Positions 1-6,856 of a DNA stretch of 9,006 nt are shown in pieces. A program made the translations under genes and the position numbers. Location: NCBI GenBank assembly GCA_002329445.1, contig DCTU01000057.1, positions 13,761 through 22,766 of the forward strand, read 5' to 3'. Each line of letters opens with the position of its first letter. The first letter of the stretch is position 1. Source of the stretch: a bacterium UBP9_UBA1432. Lineage in GTDB: Bacteria > Vulcanimicrobiota > Xenobia > Xenobiales > Xenobiaceae. The notes beneath the pieces are model-generated. The model worked only from the letters and a program-made list of their open reading frames with translations. It was not told the DNA's origin and made no database searches.

Positions 1-2472
1 GGCCAGGAGACCAGCGTGCTGCGCGAGGAGCTGGTTCCCGGGGACCTGGTCCTGCTGGAGGAAGGGGATCGGGTCCCGGCCGACCTGGTCCTGCTCTCGG
101 CCCGCCGGCTGCGGGCTGACGAGAGCATGCTGACCGGAGAATCGGTTCCCGTCAGCAAGCGCCCCGGGCCGGTGCCGGCCGAGTCTCCCGTGGATTCTCG
201 GACGTGTTGCGTGTTCGCCGGCAGCACCTTGACGGCAGGGCAAGGCCGGGGTGTGGTCGTGGGCACCGGAAGCGCGACCGAACTGGGCGGCATCGCGACC
301 AGTCTGGCCAGCACCACCCCGCCTCCCACTCCCCTTCAGCAGCGCCTGGAATACCTGGGCCGGCAGATCGGGCTGGGAGTCTTGATCCTGAGCGTCCTGA
401 TCGGTTTGACCCTGCTGGCCGTCGAGGGGCGCATGAGCATGGGCGTCCTGCTGCGGGTCCTGATGTTTGCCGTGGCCCTGGCCGTGGCGGCCGTTCCTGA
501 GGGGCTTCCTGCGGTGCTGACCATCTCGCTGTCGGTGGGGGCCCGACGCCTGGCACGGCGCCGGGCCGTGGTCCGGCGGATGGCGGCGGTCGAGACCCTG
601 GGGTCGGTGACCACCATCGTGACCGACAAGACGGGCACCCTGACCCACAACCAGATGACGGTCCAGCGCGTGTGGTTCGATGGCCAGGAATGGGAGGTGA
701 CGGGCCGGGGCTGGGAGGCGGCCGGAGAAATCCCGGGAGCACCCGGCCTGGAGGGGGGCTGGAAGGCCCTCCTGGCGGCGGGCTGCCTGGCCAGCACCGC
801 GGATCTGCAGGAGACCCCGGGGCAACCCCGCCGGGCCCTCGGGGACCCGACCGAGGCCGCCCTGCTGGTGCTGGCCGACAAGGCGGGACTGGATTGGCGT
901 GCCCTGCGTCTGGATCAGCCGGAGCTGGCCCTGGCGCCCTTCAGCTCCGAGCGGGCTCGGATGTCCTCGCTGAGGCAGGGCCCCTCGGGGCCCTGCCTGT
1001 ACCTGAAAGGCAGCCCGGAGCAGGTCCTGGCTCGATCGACCGCCATCTGGAAGGGTGCTCGTGCCGTCCCGTTGCCTCCCTCCGAGCGGGAGGCCCTGCT
1101 GGAGGCGGAGACCTGCCTGGCCGATCAGGGCCTGCGCACCCTGGCCCTGGCCTTCCGCCAGGTGCAGGTCGGGGAGGGGGAGAACCCGGTTGCCGAGGAC
1201 CTCGAGCAGGACCTGGTCTTCCTGGGCATGGCGGCCATGCACGACCCCGCCCGCGAGGCCGTGCCCGCTGCCATGAGGCGTTGTCGGGACGCGGGGATTC
1301 GGGTCTTGATGCTGACCGGTGACCACCCCCACACGGCCCTGACCATCGCCCGCTCGGTGGGCCTCTCCGAGCAGGATTCCAATGCCTCCGGCCCCCAGGT
1401 CCTGACGGGGGCGGAGATCGCCCGGATGCCGGACGAGGAGCTCGACCTGGCGCTCCTTTCCTGTCGGGTCTTCGCCAGGGTCTCGCCTCAAGCCAAGCTG
1501 CGCCTCGTCGAGCGGCTGCTGCATCGGGGCGAGGTGGTGGCCATGACCGGCGACGGGGTGAATGACGCCCCGGCATTGAAGAAGGTTCACGTGGGGATGG
1601 CCATGGGCTCGGGCACGGCCGTGGCCATCGAGGCCAGCGAGGTGGTCCTGCTGGATGACGACTTCGCCACCATCGTGACGGCCATCGAGGGGGGACGGGG
1701 GGTCTTCACCAACGTCCAGAAGTTCATCGCCTTCCTCTTCAGCGGGAATCTCGGGGTCGTGCTGGCCATGTTCGCCGGGACGATCATGGCCGGGATCTAC
1801 AGCCTGATGGATCACCGGGGGATTCTGCTCCCCCTGACCGCGGGCCAGATCCTGTGGATGAACCTGGTCACCGACGGGGCTCCGGCCGTGGCCTTCTCGT
1901 TGAGCGGAACCCGCCCGGGGATGCTGGAGGAGCCACCCCGCCGGCCCGACTCGCCCATCCTCTCACCCGACCTGTGGCGTTTCCTCGGGGTGACGGGGGG
2001 CTGGGTGGCAATCTTGCTGCTGGTGGTCCTGGACGGCCTGTACTCCGGGGGGGTCGTGACCTTGCCCGGTTCCTGGGACCTGTCCGGTGCGGGCACCTGG
2101 GCGGACCCCGACCGGGCCCGCAGCGCAGCCTTCTACGTCGTGGTCACATCCCGCCTCTTCAACGCCATGAACTTCCAGCCCCTTCCCGGACCGCTTTTCT
2201 GCCGCGAGGCCTGGAGGGATCGGTACGTGCCGGCTGCCTGCCTGGTCTCGTGGGCACTGACCATGATGCTTCTGGGTTGGGAGCCCTTGCGGAGGCTCTT
2301 CTCCCTGGTCCCCTTGACGCCGGTCGAGCTGGTCGTGCTGACCGCTCTGGCCTCCACCATCCTCCTTGTAGGGGAGGCGTGGAAGCGTCTGGTCGGGGTG
2401 CGCCTGGCCGCGTCGTCCGGGGAAACCTCCACGCCCATGACGAAGTCTGAAGAAGCGACGGCCGAGGAGTGA
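1..2472 (+). CDS. P-type cation-transporting ATPase (P2A, Ca2+/Mn2+-like), 5' end missing
   Basis: This is a membrane pump that uses ATP to move a cation, probably Ca2+ or Mn2+, across the cytoplasmic membrane. The frame is open from base 1, so the true start and the first two membrane helices lie upstream; the GTG at 16 is internal. Counting residues from base 1, one sees the actuator-domain TGES (45-48), helix M4 with VPEGLP (Glu167), the phosphorylation site DKTGTLT (Asp209), the nucleotide-domain KGSPEQ, MLTGD (437-441) and the hinge GDGVNDAP (517-524). Five or six hydrophobic C-terminal segments follow. PEGLP in M4 and NLVTDG in M6 (Asn621, Thr624, Asp625) match the SERCA/PMR1 class rather than heavy-metal P1B pumps. 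The Glu of SERCA M5 site I is Val586 here, which suggests a single ion site. Family is certain; the ion is inferred, and another P2 specificity is possible. Confidence 0.93.
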   Translation, partial: GQETSVLREELVPGDLVLLEEGDRVPADLVLLSARRLRADESMLTGESVPVSKRPGPVPAESPVDSRTCCVFAGSTLTAGQGRGVVVGTGSATELGGIATSLASTTPPPTPLQQRLEYLGRQIGLGVLILSVLIGLTLLAVEGRMSMGVLLRVLMFAVALAVAAVPEGLPAVLTISLSVGARRLARRRAVVRRMAAVETLGSVTTIVTDKTGTLTHNQMTVQRVWFDGQEWEVTGRGWEAAGEIPGAPGLEGGWKALLAAGCLASTADLQETPGQPRRALGDPTEAALLVLADKAGLDWRALRLDQPELALAPFSSERARMSSLRQGPSGPCLYLKGSPEQVLARSTAIWKGARAVPLPPSEREALLEAETCLADQGLRTLALAFRQVQVGEGENPVAEDLEQDLVFLGMAAMHDPAREAVPAAMRRCRDAGIRVLMLTGDHPHTALTIARSVGLSEQDSNASGPQVLTGAEIARMPDEELDLALLSCRVFARVSPQAKLRLVERLLHRGEVVAMTGDGVNDAPALKKVHVGMAMGSGTAVAIEASEVVLLDDDFATIVTAIEGGRGVFTNVQKFIAFLFSGNLGVVLAMFAGTIMAGIYSLMDHRGILLPLTAGQILWMNLVTDGAPAVAFSLSGTRPGMLEEPPRRPDSPILSPDLWRFLGVTGGWVAILLLVVLDGLYSGGVVTLPGSWDLSGAGTWADPDRARSAAFYVVVTSRLFNAMNFQPLPGPLFCREAWRDRYVPAACLVSWALTMMLLGWEPLRRLFSLVPLTPVELVVLTALASTILLVGEAWKRLVGVRLAASSGETSTPMTKSEEATAEE

Positions 2473-2495
2473 CCCGGCCCTGGAGGACCGCCAAG

Positions 2496-3284
2496 ATGCC
2501 CCTGCGATTCCGTCGACCTGCCCTGCTGATGCTGCTGTGGTTTCTGGCGTTCAGCGTGCCGGCCCTGGCCAGCCTGATCTCCCAGGACCAGGAGATCCAG
2601 ATCGGCCGGGAAGGGTCGCGCCAGTTGGAGCAGCGCTACCGGGTGGTGGCCGACCTGCCCGTCCAGGAGCGCATCACCCGCATCGGGCAGGCCCTGGCCC
2701 GCCAGGGTTCGAGGGGAATCCCCTATCAGTTCAAGGTGATCGACGTGCGCGACCTCAACGCCCTGGCCTTCCCGGGAGGGTTCATCTACGCCACCCGAGG
2801 CTTGATGGAGGCGATGCCCGACGGGCAACTGGCCTTCGTCCTGGGCCACGAGGTGGCCCATGTCGAGAAGCGCCACTCGGTCCAGCAGATGGAAGCGCAG
2901 ATCTACACCCAGGTCGGGGTCGGGGCCCTGATTTCGATCCTGGGGGGTGGGAAGAACAATCGGGGGACCATCAACACCGTCCAGGTCGCCAACGCCATCG
3001 TCAGCAGCCGCTACAGCCAGGAGGCCGAGCGGGAGGCCGATCGCGAGGGGATGAGGCTGATGGGGCTGGCAGGGTTCGATCCTCAGGGCGCCGTGGCGGC
3101 CCTGGAGACGCTGAAGAGCCACGACGGCGGGCGGGAGGTCCCCGGGTTCCTCAACTCGCTTCTGGGATCCCACCCGTTGACCTCCGAACGGATTCAGGTG
3201 GCCCGGGAACTGGCTCCCCAGATCCCCTTCAACCCCTCCCAGGCACCGAGTCGACCGGCCCCGTGGTTCACGCCCGTCCCCTGA
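2496..3284 (+). CDS. Secreted M48-family zinc metallopeptidase
   Basis: This is a 262-residue peptidase of the M48 family, which includes the periplasmic quality-control proteases BepA, LoiP and YcaL. Residues 1-26 form a signal peptide: an arginine-rich start, a leucine/phenylalanine-rich core and a VPALA-S cleavage site, with no lipobox cysteine. The zinc site is HEVAH (118-122); the third ligand is Glu178 in EREAD (178-182), with the conserved Asp182. The C-terminal SHPLTSERI stretch is typical of the family. There is no TPR domain, so it is the short form. ATG 2496 is preferred because GGAGG sits 9 nt before it (2482-2486). An in-frame GTG at 2469 would overlap the ATPase stop (GTGA) but would put nine extra residues ahead of the signal peptide. 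It probably shares a transcript with the ATPase 23 nt upstream. Activity is well supported; the substrate is unknown. Confidence 0.92.
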   Translation: MPLRFRRPALLMLLWFLAFSVPALASLISQDQEIQIGREGSRQLEQRYRVVADLPVQERITRIGQALARQGSRGIPYQFKVIDVRDLNALAFPGGFIYATRGLMEAMPDGQLAFVLGHEVAHVEKRHSVQQMEAQIYTQVGVGALISILGGGKNNRGTINTVQVANAIVSSRYSQEAEREADREGMRLMGLAGFDPQGAVAALETLKSHDGGREVPGFLNSLLGSHPLTSERIQVARELAPQIPFNPSQAPSRPAPWFTPVP

Positions 3285-3299
3285 GGCGGGGCCCTCAGG
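3280..3299. terminator. Stem-loop between convergent genes, candidate bidirectional terminator
   Basis: CCTGAGG (3280-3286) and its exact reverse complement CCTCAGG (3293-3299) form a 7-bp stem with a 6-nt loop. The left arm contains the TGA stop of the peptidase gene (3282-3284) and the right arm contains the stop of the minus-strand usp gene (3295-3297). No T-run follows on either strand, so it is not a classical intrinsic terminator. Its place at the junction of two converging genes is the main reason for the call. Confidence 0.4.
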
Positions 3300-4326
3300 A
3301 CGACGTGGGGGGCGTGCGGACCAGTTCGGTGGCCTTGGGGCCTTTGAGGATCAGGACCGGGCGGTCCGCCCGGCGCACCACCACCCGGGCCGTGCTGCCC
3401 AGGGGGATTCCCACCACCGTGCGGCGGCCCCGACTGCCCATGACGACCAGGTCGACGTCCTGCCGTTCGGCCTGGTCGACGATGACCGCAGCAGCCGAAC
3501 CTCCGTCCACCAGGCACTCACAGGGAACGGGAACCATGCGGTCGCGCAGGGCCTCGAGCTGGGCCCGGGCCACTTCCAGGCGTCGGGCCTCCCGCTGAGG
3601 GCGTCCGCTCCCGCCCGAGTGCTCCTCCAGGACGTGCAGCAGGACCAGCCTGGCCCCATAGTGGCGAGCCAGCGCCACGCCCACCACCACAGCCTCCTCC
3701 GCGCGGCGCGAGAAGTCCACGGGAACCAGCAGCGAGCGCAGCTCGACGATGTGGGTCTGCCGCCCGTGCCGGGCCTCCTGCTTCTTCAGGGCGGCGGCGC
3801 GGGAGGTGGCCACCAGTTTGCGATCCAGCTTCTCGAAGAAGAAGTCGTCGGGGCTCTTGGGGACCTGGCGCAGCTCCGGGCCTCGGACCTCGGCCAGGTC
3901 GGGGAGAGGCTCGGGAGGCTTCTCGAGCTCCCGGACCATCGTCCGCTGACTCTTGATCGTCAGGATGGCGCACGGAATCCGGCTGATGACCCGTTCGGTC
4001 ACGCTGCCCAGAAGCTGGCGATCGGTGCCGCGCCAGGCGTGGGTGGTCACGATCATCAGGGCCCGATCCAGGCTGGCTGCCAGGTCATAGAGGAACTCCA
4101 CGGGGGAGGCCACCGCGATCCGGGTGCGATAGGGCAGGGGAGCCAGACGTCGGCCGATCTCCTCCAGCTTGCGTCGGGCCACGTCCAGGTCGCAGTCGTA
4201 GGGACAGGCGTGGCCCAGGACGATCTCGGCCCCGTGTTCGCGAGCCAGCTCCCAGGCCACGGGGATGGCCTGAAGGGAAAAATCCGAGAAGTCTGTGGGC
4301 ACCAGGATGGTCTTCAGTTCGAGCAT
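3295..4326 (-). CDS. Tandem universal stress protein (two UspA domains)
   Basis: This is a 343-residue cytoplasmic protein with two Usp alpha/beta domains. Each opens with a strand and a conserved Asp: LVPTDFS at residues 8-14 and LVPVDFS at 200-206. Domain 2 has the full ATP-binding pattern, G297-x2-G300-x9-G310-S311. In domain 1 the matching stretch (94-108) keeps only the final Gly107-Ser108; the first two glycines are replaced by Thr94 and Ala97. About 70 charged residues (126-194) separate the domains, a long linker for this family. Start ATG 4326 has GAGGAG 10 nt upstream. An in-frame ATG at 4344 overlaps the cofH stop (ATGA) but has no ribosome site of its own. The gene is third in a cofG-cofH-usp operon, 14 nt after cofH. 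Fold is certain; role in stress or redox control is inferred from the family only. Confidence 0.92.
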   Translation of the reverse strand: MLELKTILVPTDFSDFSLQAIPVAWELAREHGAEIVLGHACPYDCDLDVARRKLEEIGRRLAPLPYRTRIAVASPVEFLYDLAASLDRALMIVTTHAWRGTDRQLLGSVTERVISRIPCAILTIKSQRTMVRELEKPPEPLPDLAEVRGPELRQVPKSPDDFFFEKLDRKLVATSRAAALKKQEARHGRQTHIVELRSLLVPVDFSRRAEEAVVVGVALARHYGARLVLLHVLEEHSGGSGRPQREARRLEVARAQLEALRDRMVPVPCECLVDGGSAAAVIVDQAERQDVDLVVMGSRGRRTVVGIPLGSTARVVVRRADRPVLILKGPKATELVRTPPTSS

Positions 4327-4340
4327 TGGCCGCCTGCTCC

Positions 4341-5573
4341 TCATGGGGGTCCCGGTTGATTCGGAGGGGTCTGGCCGGGACCCTTCGCCGTCCGGACTCC
4401 GGCCTCCCTGCCCGGGGCCTCCCAGGAATGGGAGTCCAGCGGGTCGGCTGTGCCCGCGGGCCGGTCCAGGAGCCGATACCGGGTGTCGCGCCGGGCGGGC
4501 AGCCTTCCCGAATCCAGGATCAACCGGTTGAGCTCGCCCGGAGACAGGAAGCCGCCGTGCTCGGAGCCGGCGGCCGTCGAGATGCTTTCGTTCAGCAGGG
4601 TTCCGCCCAGGTCGTTGGCGCCGCAGTCCAGCAGGATCTGGGCCAGCCGGGGACCCTCCTTGACCCAGGATGCCTGGATGTTGCGGAAGGTTTGACCCAG
4701 GACCACCCGTGCCAGGGCGTGGGTGACCAGCACCTCGCACCCGGTGGCCCCGGCCCGCAGTCCGGGAATCGTCGAGTCCAGCCAGGCCGGGGCCTGGCGG
4801 TGGACGAAGCTCAACGGCACGAACTCGGTGAAGCCGCCGGTTTCTTCCTGGATGGTTCGGAGCCTCAGCAGGTGGCGGGCCAGGTGGTGCGGCTCTTCCA
4901 GGAAACCGTACATGATCGTCGCAGTCGTGGAGAGGCCCAGGCGGTGCGCCGTGGTGATCACCTCGACCCACTCCTCCACCCGGATCCGGCGGGGTGAGAT
5001 CCGGTCCCGGAGGCCCTGGTCCAGGATCTCCGCCGAGGTCCCCGGCAGGCTGCCCAGCCCCGCGTCCCTCAGGGCGCGCAGCAGGTCCTCCACGGTCCGT
5101 CCGCTGGCTCGGGCCCCGTGCTGGATCTCCTGGGGCGAGAAGGCATGCAGGTGGATTCGGGGGTGGCGCTCTTTGAGAGCGCGGGTCAGACGCACGTAGT
5201 CCTCCCCATCCAGGTCGGGAGCCAACCCGGCCTGCACGCAGACCTCGCTCACCCCCAGGGCGGCAGCCTGATCGACCCGAGACTGCATCTCCTCCAGCGA
5301 GAGCCGCCAGGCGTCCGGGGCTCCCGGAGGCCGCGAAAAGGCGCAGAATCCGCAGCGGGCCGTGCAGATGTTGGTGTAGTTCAGGTTCAGGTTGGCCACC
5401 CAGGTGACCCGCTCGCCCACCTGGAGACGGCGCAATTGGTCCGCCGCGCGGGTCAGCGCCGTCAACTCGGCGCCTCGGACCGAGGCCAGCAGGGTGACCT
5501 CCTCCAGGGTGCTCGGATGGCCCTCCAGGGCCCGGTCCAGGGCCCGACGGACTGCGGGGCTCACGGCTTTCAT
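4341..5573 (-). CDS. cofH: CofH, Fo synthase subunit 2 (radical SAM 4-hydroxyphenyl transferase)
   Basis: This is a 410-residue radical-SAM enzyme. With CofG it makes Fo: CofH transfers a 4-hydroxybenzyl radical from tyrosine to 5-amino-6-(D-ribitylamino)uracil. The [4Fe-4S] site is C70-x3-C74-x2-C77, preceded by NLNYTNIC. Other stretches characteristic of CofH are HAFSPQEI, LPGTSAEIL, MYGFLEEPHH, LGQTFRNIQASWVKEG and GANDLGGTLLNESIS. MqnE and MqnC of menaquinone synthesis are related, but the whole motif set and the adjacent cofG favour CofH. Start ATG 5573 overlaps the cofG stop by four bases (ATGA), pointing to translational coupling; GGAAG lies about 7 nt upstream. The last 40 or so residues (from about 371) are rich in Gly and Pro and look like a dispensable tail. 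Unlike FbiC, the two Fo synthase halves are separate proteins here. Confidence 0.95.
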   Translation of the reverse strand: MKAVSPAVRRALDRALEGHPSTLEEVTLLASVRGAELTALTRAADQLRRLQVGERVTWVANLNLNYTNICTARCGFCAFSRPPGAPDAWRLSLEEMQSRVDQAAALGVSEVCVQAGLAPDLDGEDYVRLTRALKERHPRIHLHAFSPQEIQHGARASGRTVEDLLRALRDAGLGSLPGTSAEILDQGLRDRISPRRIRVEEWVEVITTAHRLGLSTTATIMYGFLEEPHHLARHLLRLRTIQEETGGFTEFVPLSFVHRQAPAWLDSTIPGLRAGATGCEVLVTHALARVVLGQTFRNIQASWVKEGPRLAQILLDCGANDLGGTLLNESISTAAGSEHGGFLSPGELNRLILDSGRLPARRDTRYRLLDRPAGTADPLDSHSWEAPGREAGVRTAKGPGQTPPNQPGPP

Positions 5574-6718
5574 TGCGAGACTTCCAGTTCCACGGACATC
5601 TCCAGGGCGCGTCGACGGATGGTGGGTGTCAAGAAGCCAGGACGGGACAGGAACTCGGGGTAGACGGCCAGGCGCTCGACCAGCCGGAAGCCTTCCTGGT
5701 CGCAGGTCCGGGCCAGTTCCTCGACCCGGGGCCAGGGTGCCTGGGGGTTGATGTGGTCCGGAGTCAGAGGGGAGAGCCCCCCCCAGTCGTTGACCCCGGC
5801 CCGGAGCAGGAGGTTCAGCCCCTGCGGATTCAGATTCGGAGGGGCCTGAAGGTTGAAGTCGGGACCCAGCATCAGCCGGGCCACGGCCACGGTGCGGGCC
5901 ATCTCTTCCAGAGCAGGCTCGGCCCACGGGCCCCATGGGAGGTCCTGGCTGCGGCGGAAGTTCTGGATGATCACCTCCTGGAGGTGACCGAATTCCTTGG
6001 AGATCTCCCGCAGGACATCCAGCGCTTCAACCCGTTGGCGGGGCGTCTCTCCGATGCCGACCAGGAGTCCGCTGGTGAAGGGAATGCGCAGCTCGCCGGC
6101 GTGGCGCAGGACCTGCAGGCGGATCTGGGGGGATTTGTCGGGGCACCCCGCGTGGACGGCCTGGGGCGAAGCGCTCTCCAGCATCAGGCCCATCGAGGCG
6201 TTGCTGGGCTTCAACCCGGCCAGCTCCTCCAGGGTCAGGGCGCCTGCGTTGGTGTGGGGAAGCAGGCCCTCTGCCAAGGCAATCCGGCAGGCCACGGCCA
6301 CCTGTTCGGCCGTGGAGTCCACCCCCAGACGGCGCAGGGTCTTTCGGTGGGATGGCCAGGACGCCTCGGGACGGTCCCCCAGGCAGAAGAGCGCCTCGGT
6401 GCAGCCCGCCTGGAAGGCCCGGCGGCACTCCCGGCGGACCTCCTCGAAGGTCATGGTGTGCTGGCCCGGCTGGTCGGGTTCCCGGCGAAAGCTGCAATAC
6501 GCGCAGCGGTTGCGGCACAGGTTGGTCAGGGGCAGGAAGACGTTCCGCGAGAAGCTCACCCGCCGACCGTGCCCCTGGTCGCGCATCTCTCCGGCGGCTT
6601 CCAGCAGGGCGGGCAGCTCTTCCGCGGGGCCGGTCATCAGCCGGATTGCGTCCTTGATCGAGAGGGCCTCTCCGCCCAGGGCCCGTTCCAGGATTCCAGT
6701 CGTCGCCGCCGCTGTCAC
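5570..6718 (-). CDS. cofG: CofG, Fo synthase subunit 1 (7,8-didemethyl-8-hydroxy-5-deazariboflavin synthase)
   Basis: This is a 382-residue radical-SAM enzyme. It performs the second half of Fo synthesis, converting the CofH product by radical cyclisation and ammonia loss into the deazaflavin chromophore. The cluster motif is C68-x3-C72-x2-C75 in a CRNRCAYCSFR context. Typical CofG stretches follow: PHTNAGALTLEEL, NASMGLMLE, FTSGLLVGIGET, VIIQNFR, APPNLNP, and GVNDWGGLSPLTPDHINP near the C-terminus. The start is GTG 6718, the most upstream start codon in frame, with a weak AAGG 7 nt before it; no ATG start lies close by. It is the first gene of a leftward operon and its TGA overlaps the cofH ATG. 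I could not recognise its promoter in the 138 bp upstream. Fo may serve F420 or a photolyase; nothing in the window decides which. Confidence 0.95.
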   Translation of the reverse strand: MTAAATTGILERALGGEALSIKDAIRLMTGPAEELPALLEAAGEMRDQGHGRRVSFSRNVFLPLTNLCRNRCAYCSFRREPDQPGQHTMTFEEVRRECRRAFQAGCTEALFCLGDRPEASWPSHRKTLRRLGVDSTAEQVAVACRIALAEGLLPHTNAGALTLEELAGLKPSNASMGLMLESASPQAVHAGCPDKSPQIRLQVLRHAGELRIPFTSGLLVGIGETPRQRVEALDVLREISKEFGHLQEVIIQNFRRSQDLPWGPWAEPALEEMARTVAVARLMLGPDFNLQAPPNLNPQGLNLLLRAGVNDWGGLSPLTPDHINPQAPWPRVEELARTCDQEGFRLVERLAVYPEFLSRPGFLTPTIRRRALEMSVELEVSQ

Positions 6719-6746
6719 GGCGAGGCCTTCGCTCGACGCGCCGGTG

Positions 6747-6776
6747 GGCCTGCCCGACCTTCCGGGGTCGGCGGCC
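6747..6776. promoter_or_regulatory. Imperfect hairpin or operator-like inverted repeat upstream of cofG
   Basis: CCGACC (6754-6759) and GGTCGG (6766-6771) form a perfect 6-bp stem around a 6-nt loop. An outer pair, GGCC (6747-6750) and GGCC (6773-6776), can extend it across a small internal loop. It begins 29 nt upstream of the cofG start, so it could fold in a cofG leader or act as a DNA-binding site. In DNA this rich in G and C such repeats arise often by chance, so the call is weak. Confidence 0.2.
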
Positions 6777-6819
6777 GAATGCCACGGCAGGCGACGGATT
6801 CAGGGGGCTTGGCCCGGGC

Positions 6820-6848
6820 GCGACAGGGCCGCTCCGAGCGGGTATAAT
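6820..6848 (+). promoter_or_regulatory. Sigma70-type promoter for the rightward gene block
   Basis: A perfect TATAAT -10 box (6843-6848) lies 17 nt downstream of GCGACA (6820-6825), which matches four of six bases of the TTGACA -35 box. An AT-only hexamer stands out sharply against the surrounding GC-rich DNA. Transcription would begin near 6855-6857, that is at or within two bases of the ATG at 6857. The promoter should drive the secreted-protein gene and, through overlapping genes, ribD and ribA. Confidence 0.75.
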
Positions 6849-6856
6849 GGGGGACC

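Larger units (their letters stand above)
6719..6856. other. Divergent intergenic region between the cof operon and the rightward rib block
   Basis: These 138 bp separate the start of cofG (leftward) from the start of the secreted-protein gene (rightward). They hold a clear rightward promoter (6820-6848) and an imperfect hairpin (6747-6776). I see no convincing leftward -35/-10 pair. I also see none of the conserved pieces of an FMN riboswitch on either strand. No reading frame here looks like a gene. Confidence 0.7.

Noticed and set aside
16..18. GTG at base 16 as the start of the ATPase
   Set aside because: The frame is open to base 1 and the translation begins inside the actuator domain just before GDLVLL, so the real start is upstream of the window.
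2133..3173. Minus-strand open frame (346 codons) across the ATPase end and the peptidase gene
   Set aside because: It crosses two real genes on the other strand and has no recognisable motif, so it is a shadow of their codon bias.
2537..3598. Plus-strand frame running through the peptidase gene into the usp region
   Set aside because: It is out of frame with HEVAH and extends antisense through usp; its Arg/Gly/Pro-rich translation is typical of a shadow frame.
4341..6718. MqnE/MqnC futalosine-pathway enzymes instead of CofH/CofG
   Set aside because: The motif sets, especially GVNDWGGLSP in one protein and GANDLGGTLLNESIS with LGQTFRNIQASWVKEG in the other, together with the paired arrangement, fit Fo synthase better.
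5573..6847. Long plus-strand open frame (424 codons) across cofG
   Set aside because: It lies antisense to cofG, which has full radical-SAM motifs. Long antisense frames are expected in GC-rich DNA, and its translation shows no domain and an unlikely composition.
6847..6849. ATG overlapping the -10 box as a start codon
   Set aside because: It lies within the promoter hexamer and opens a frame without a signal peptide or known domain; the ATG at 6857 gives a clean secreted protein.
6719..6856. FMN riboswitch upstream of the rib block
   Set aside because: The region is short, the promoter sits only a few bases before the first ATG, and I see none of the conserved riboswitch segments on either strand.
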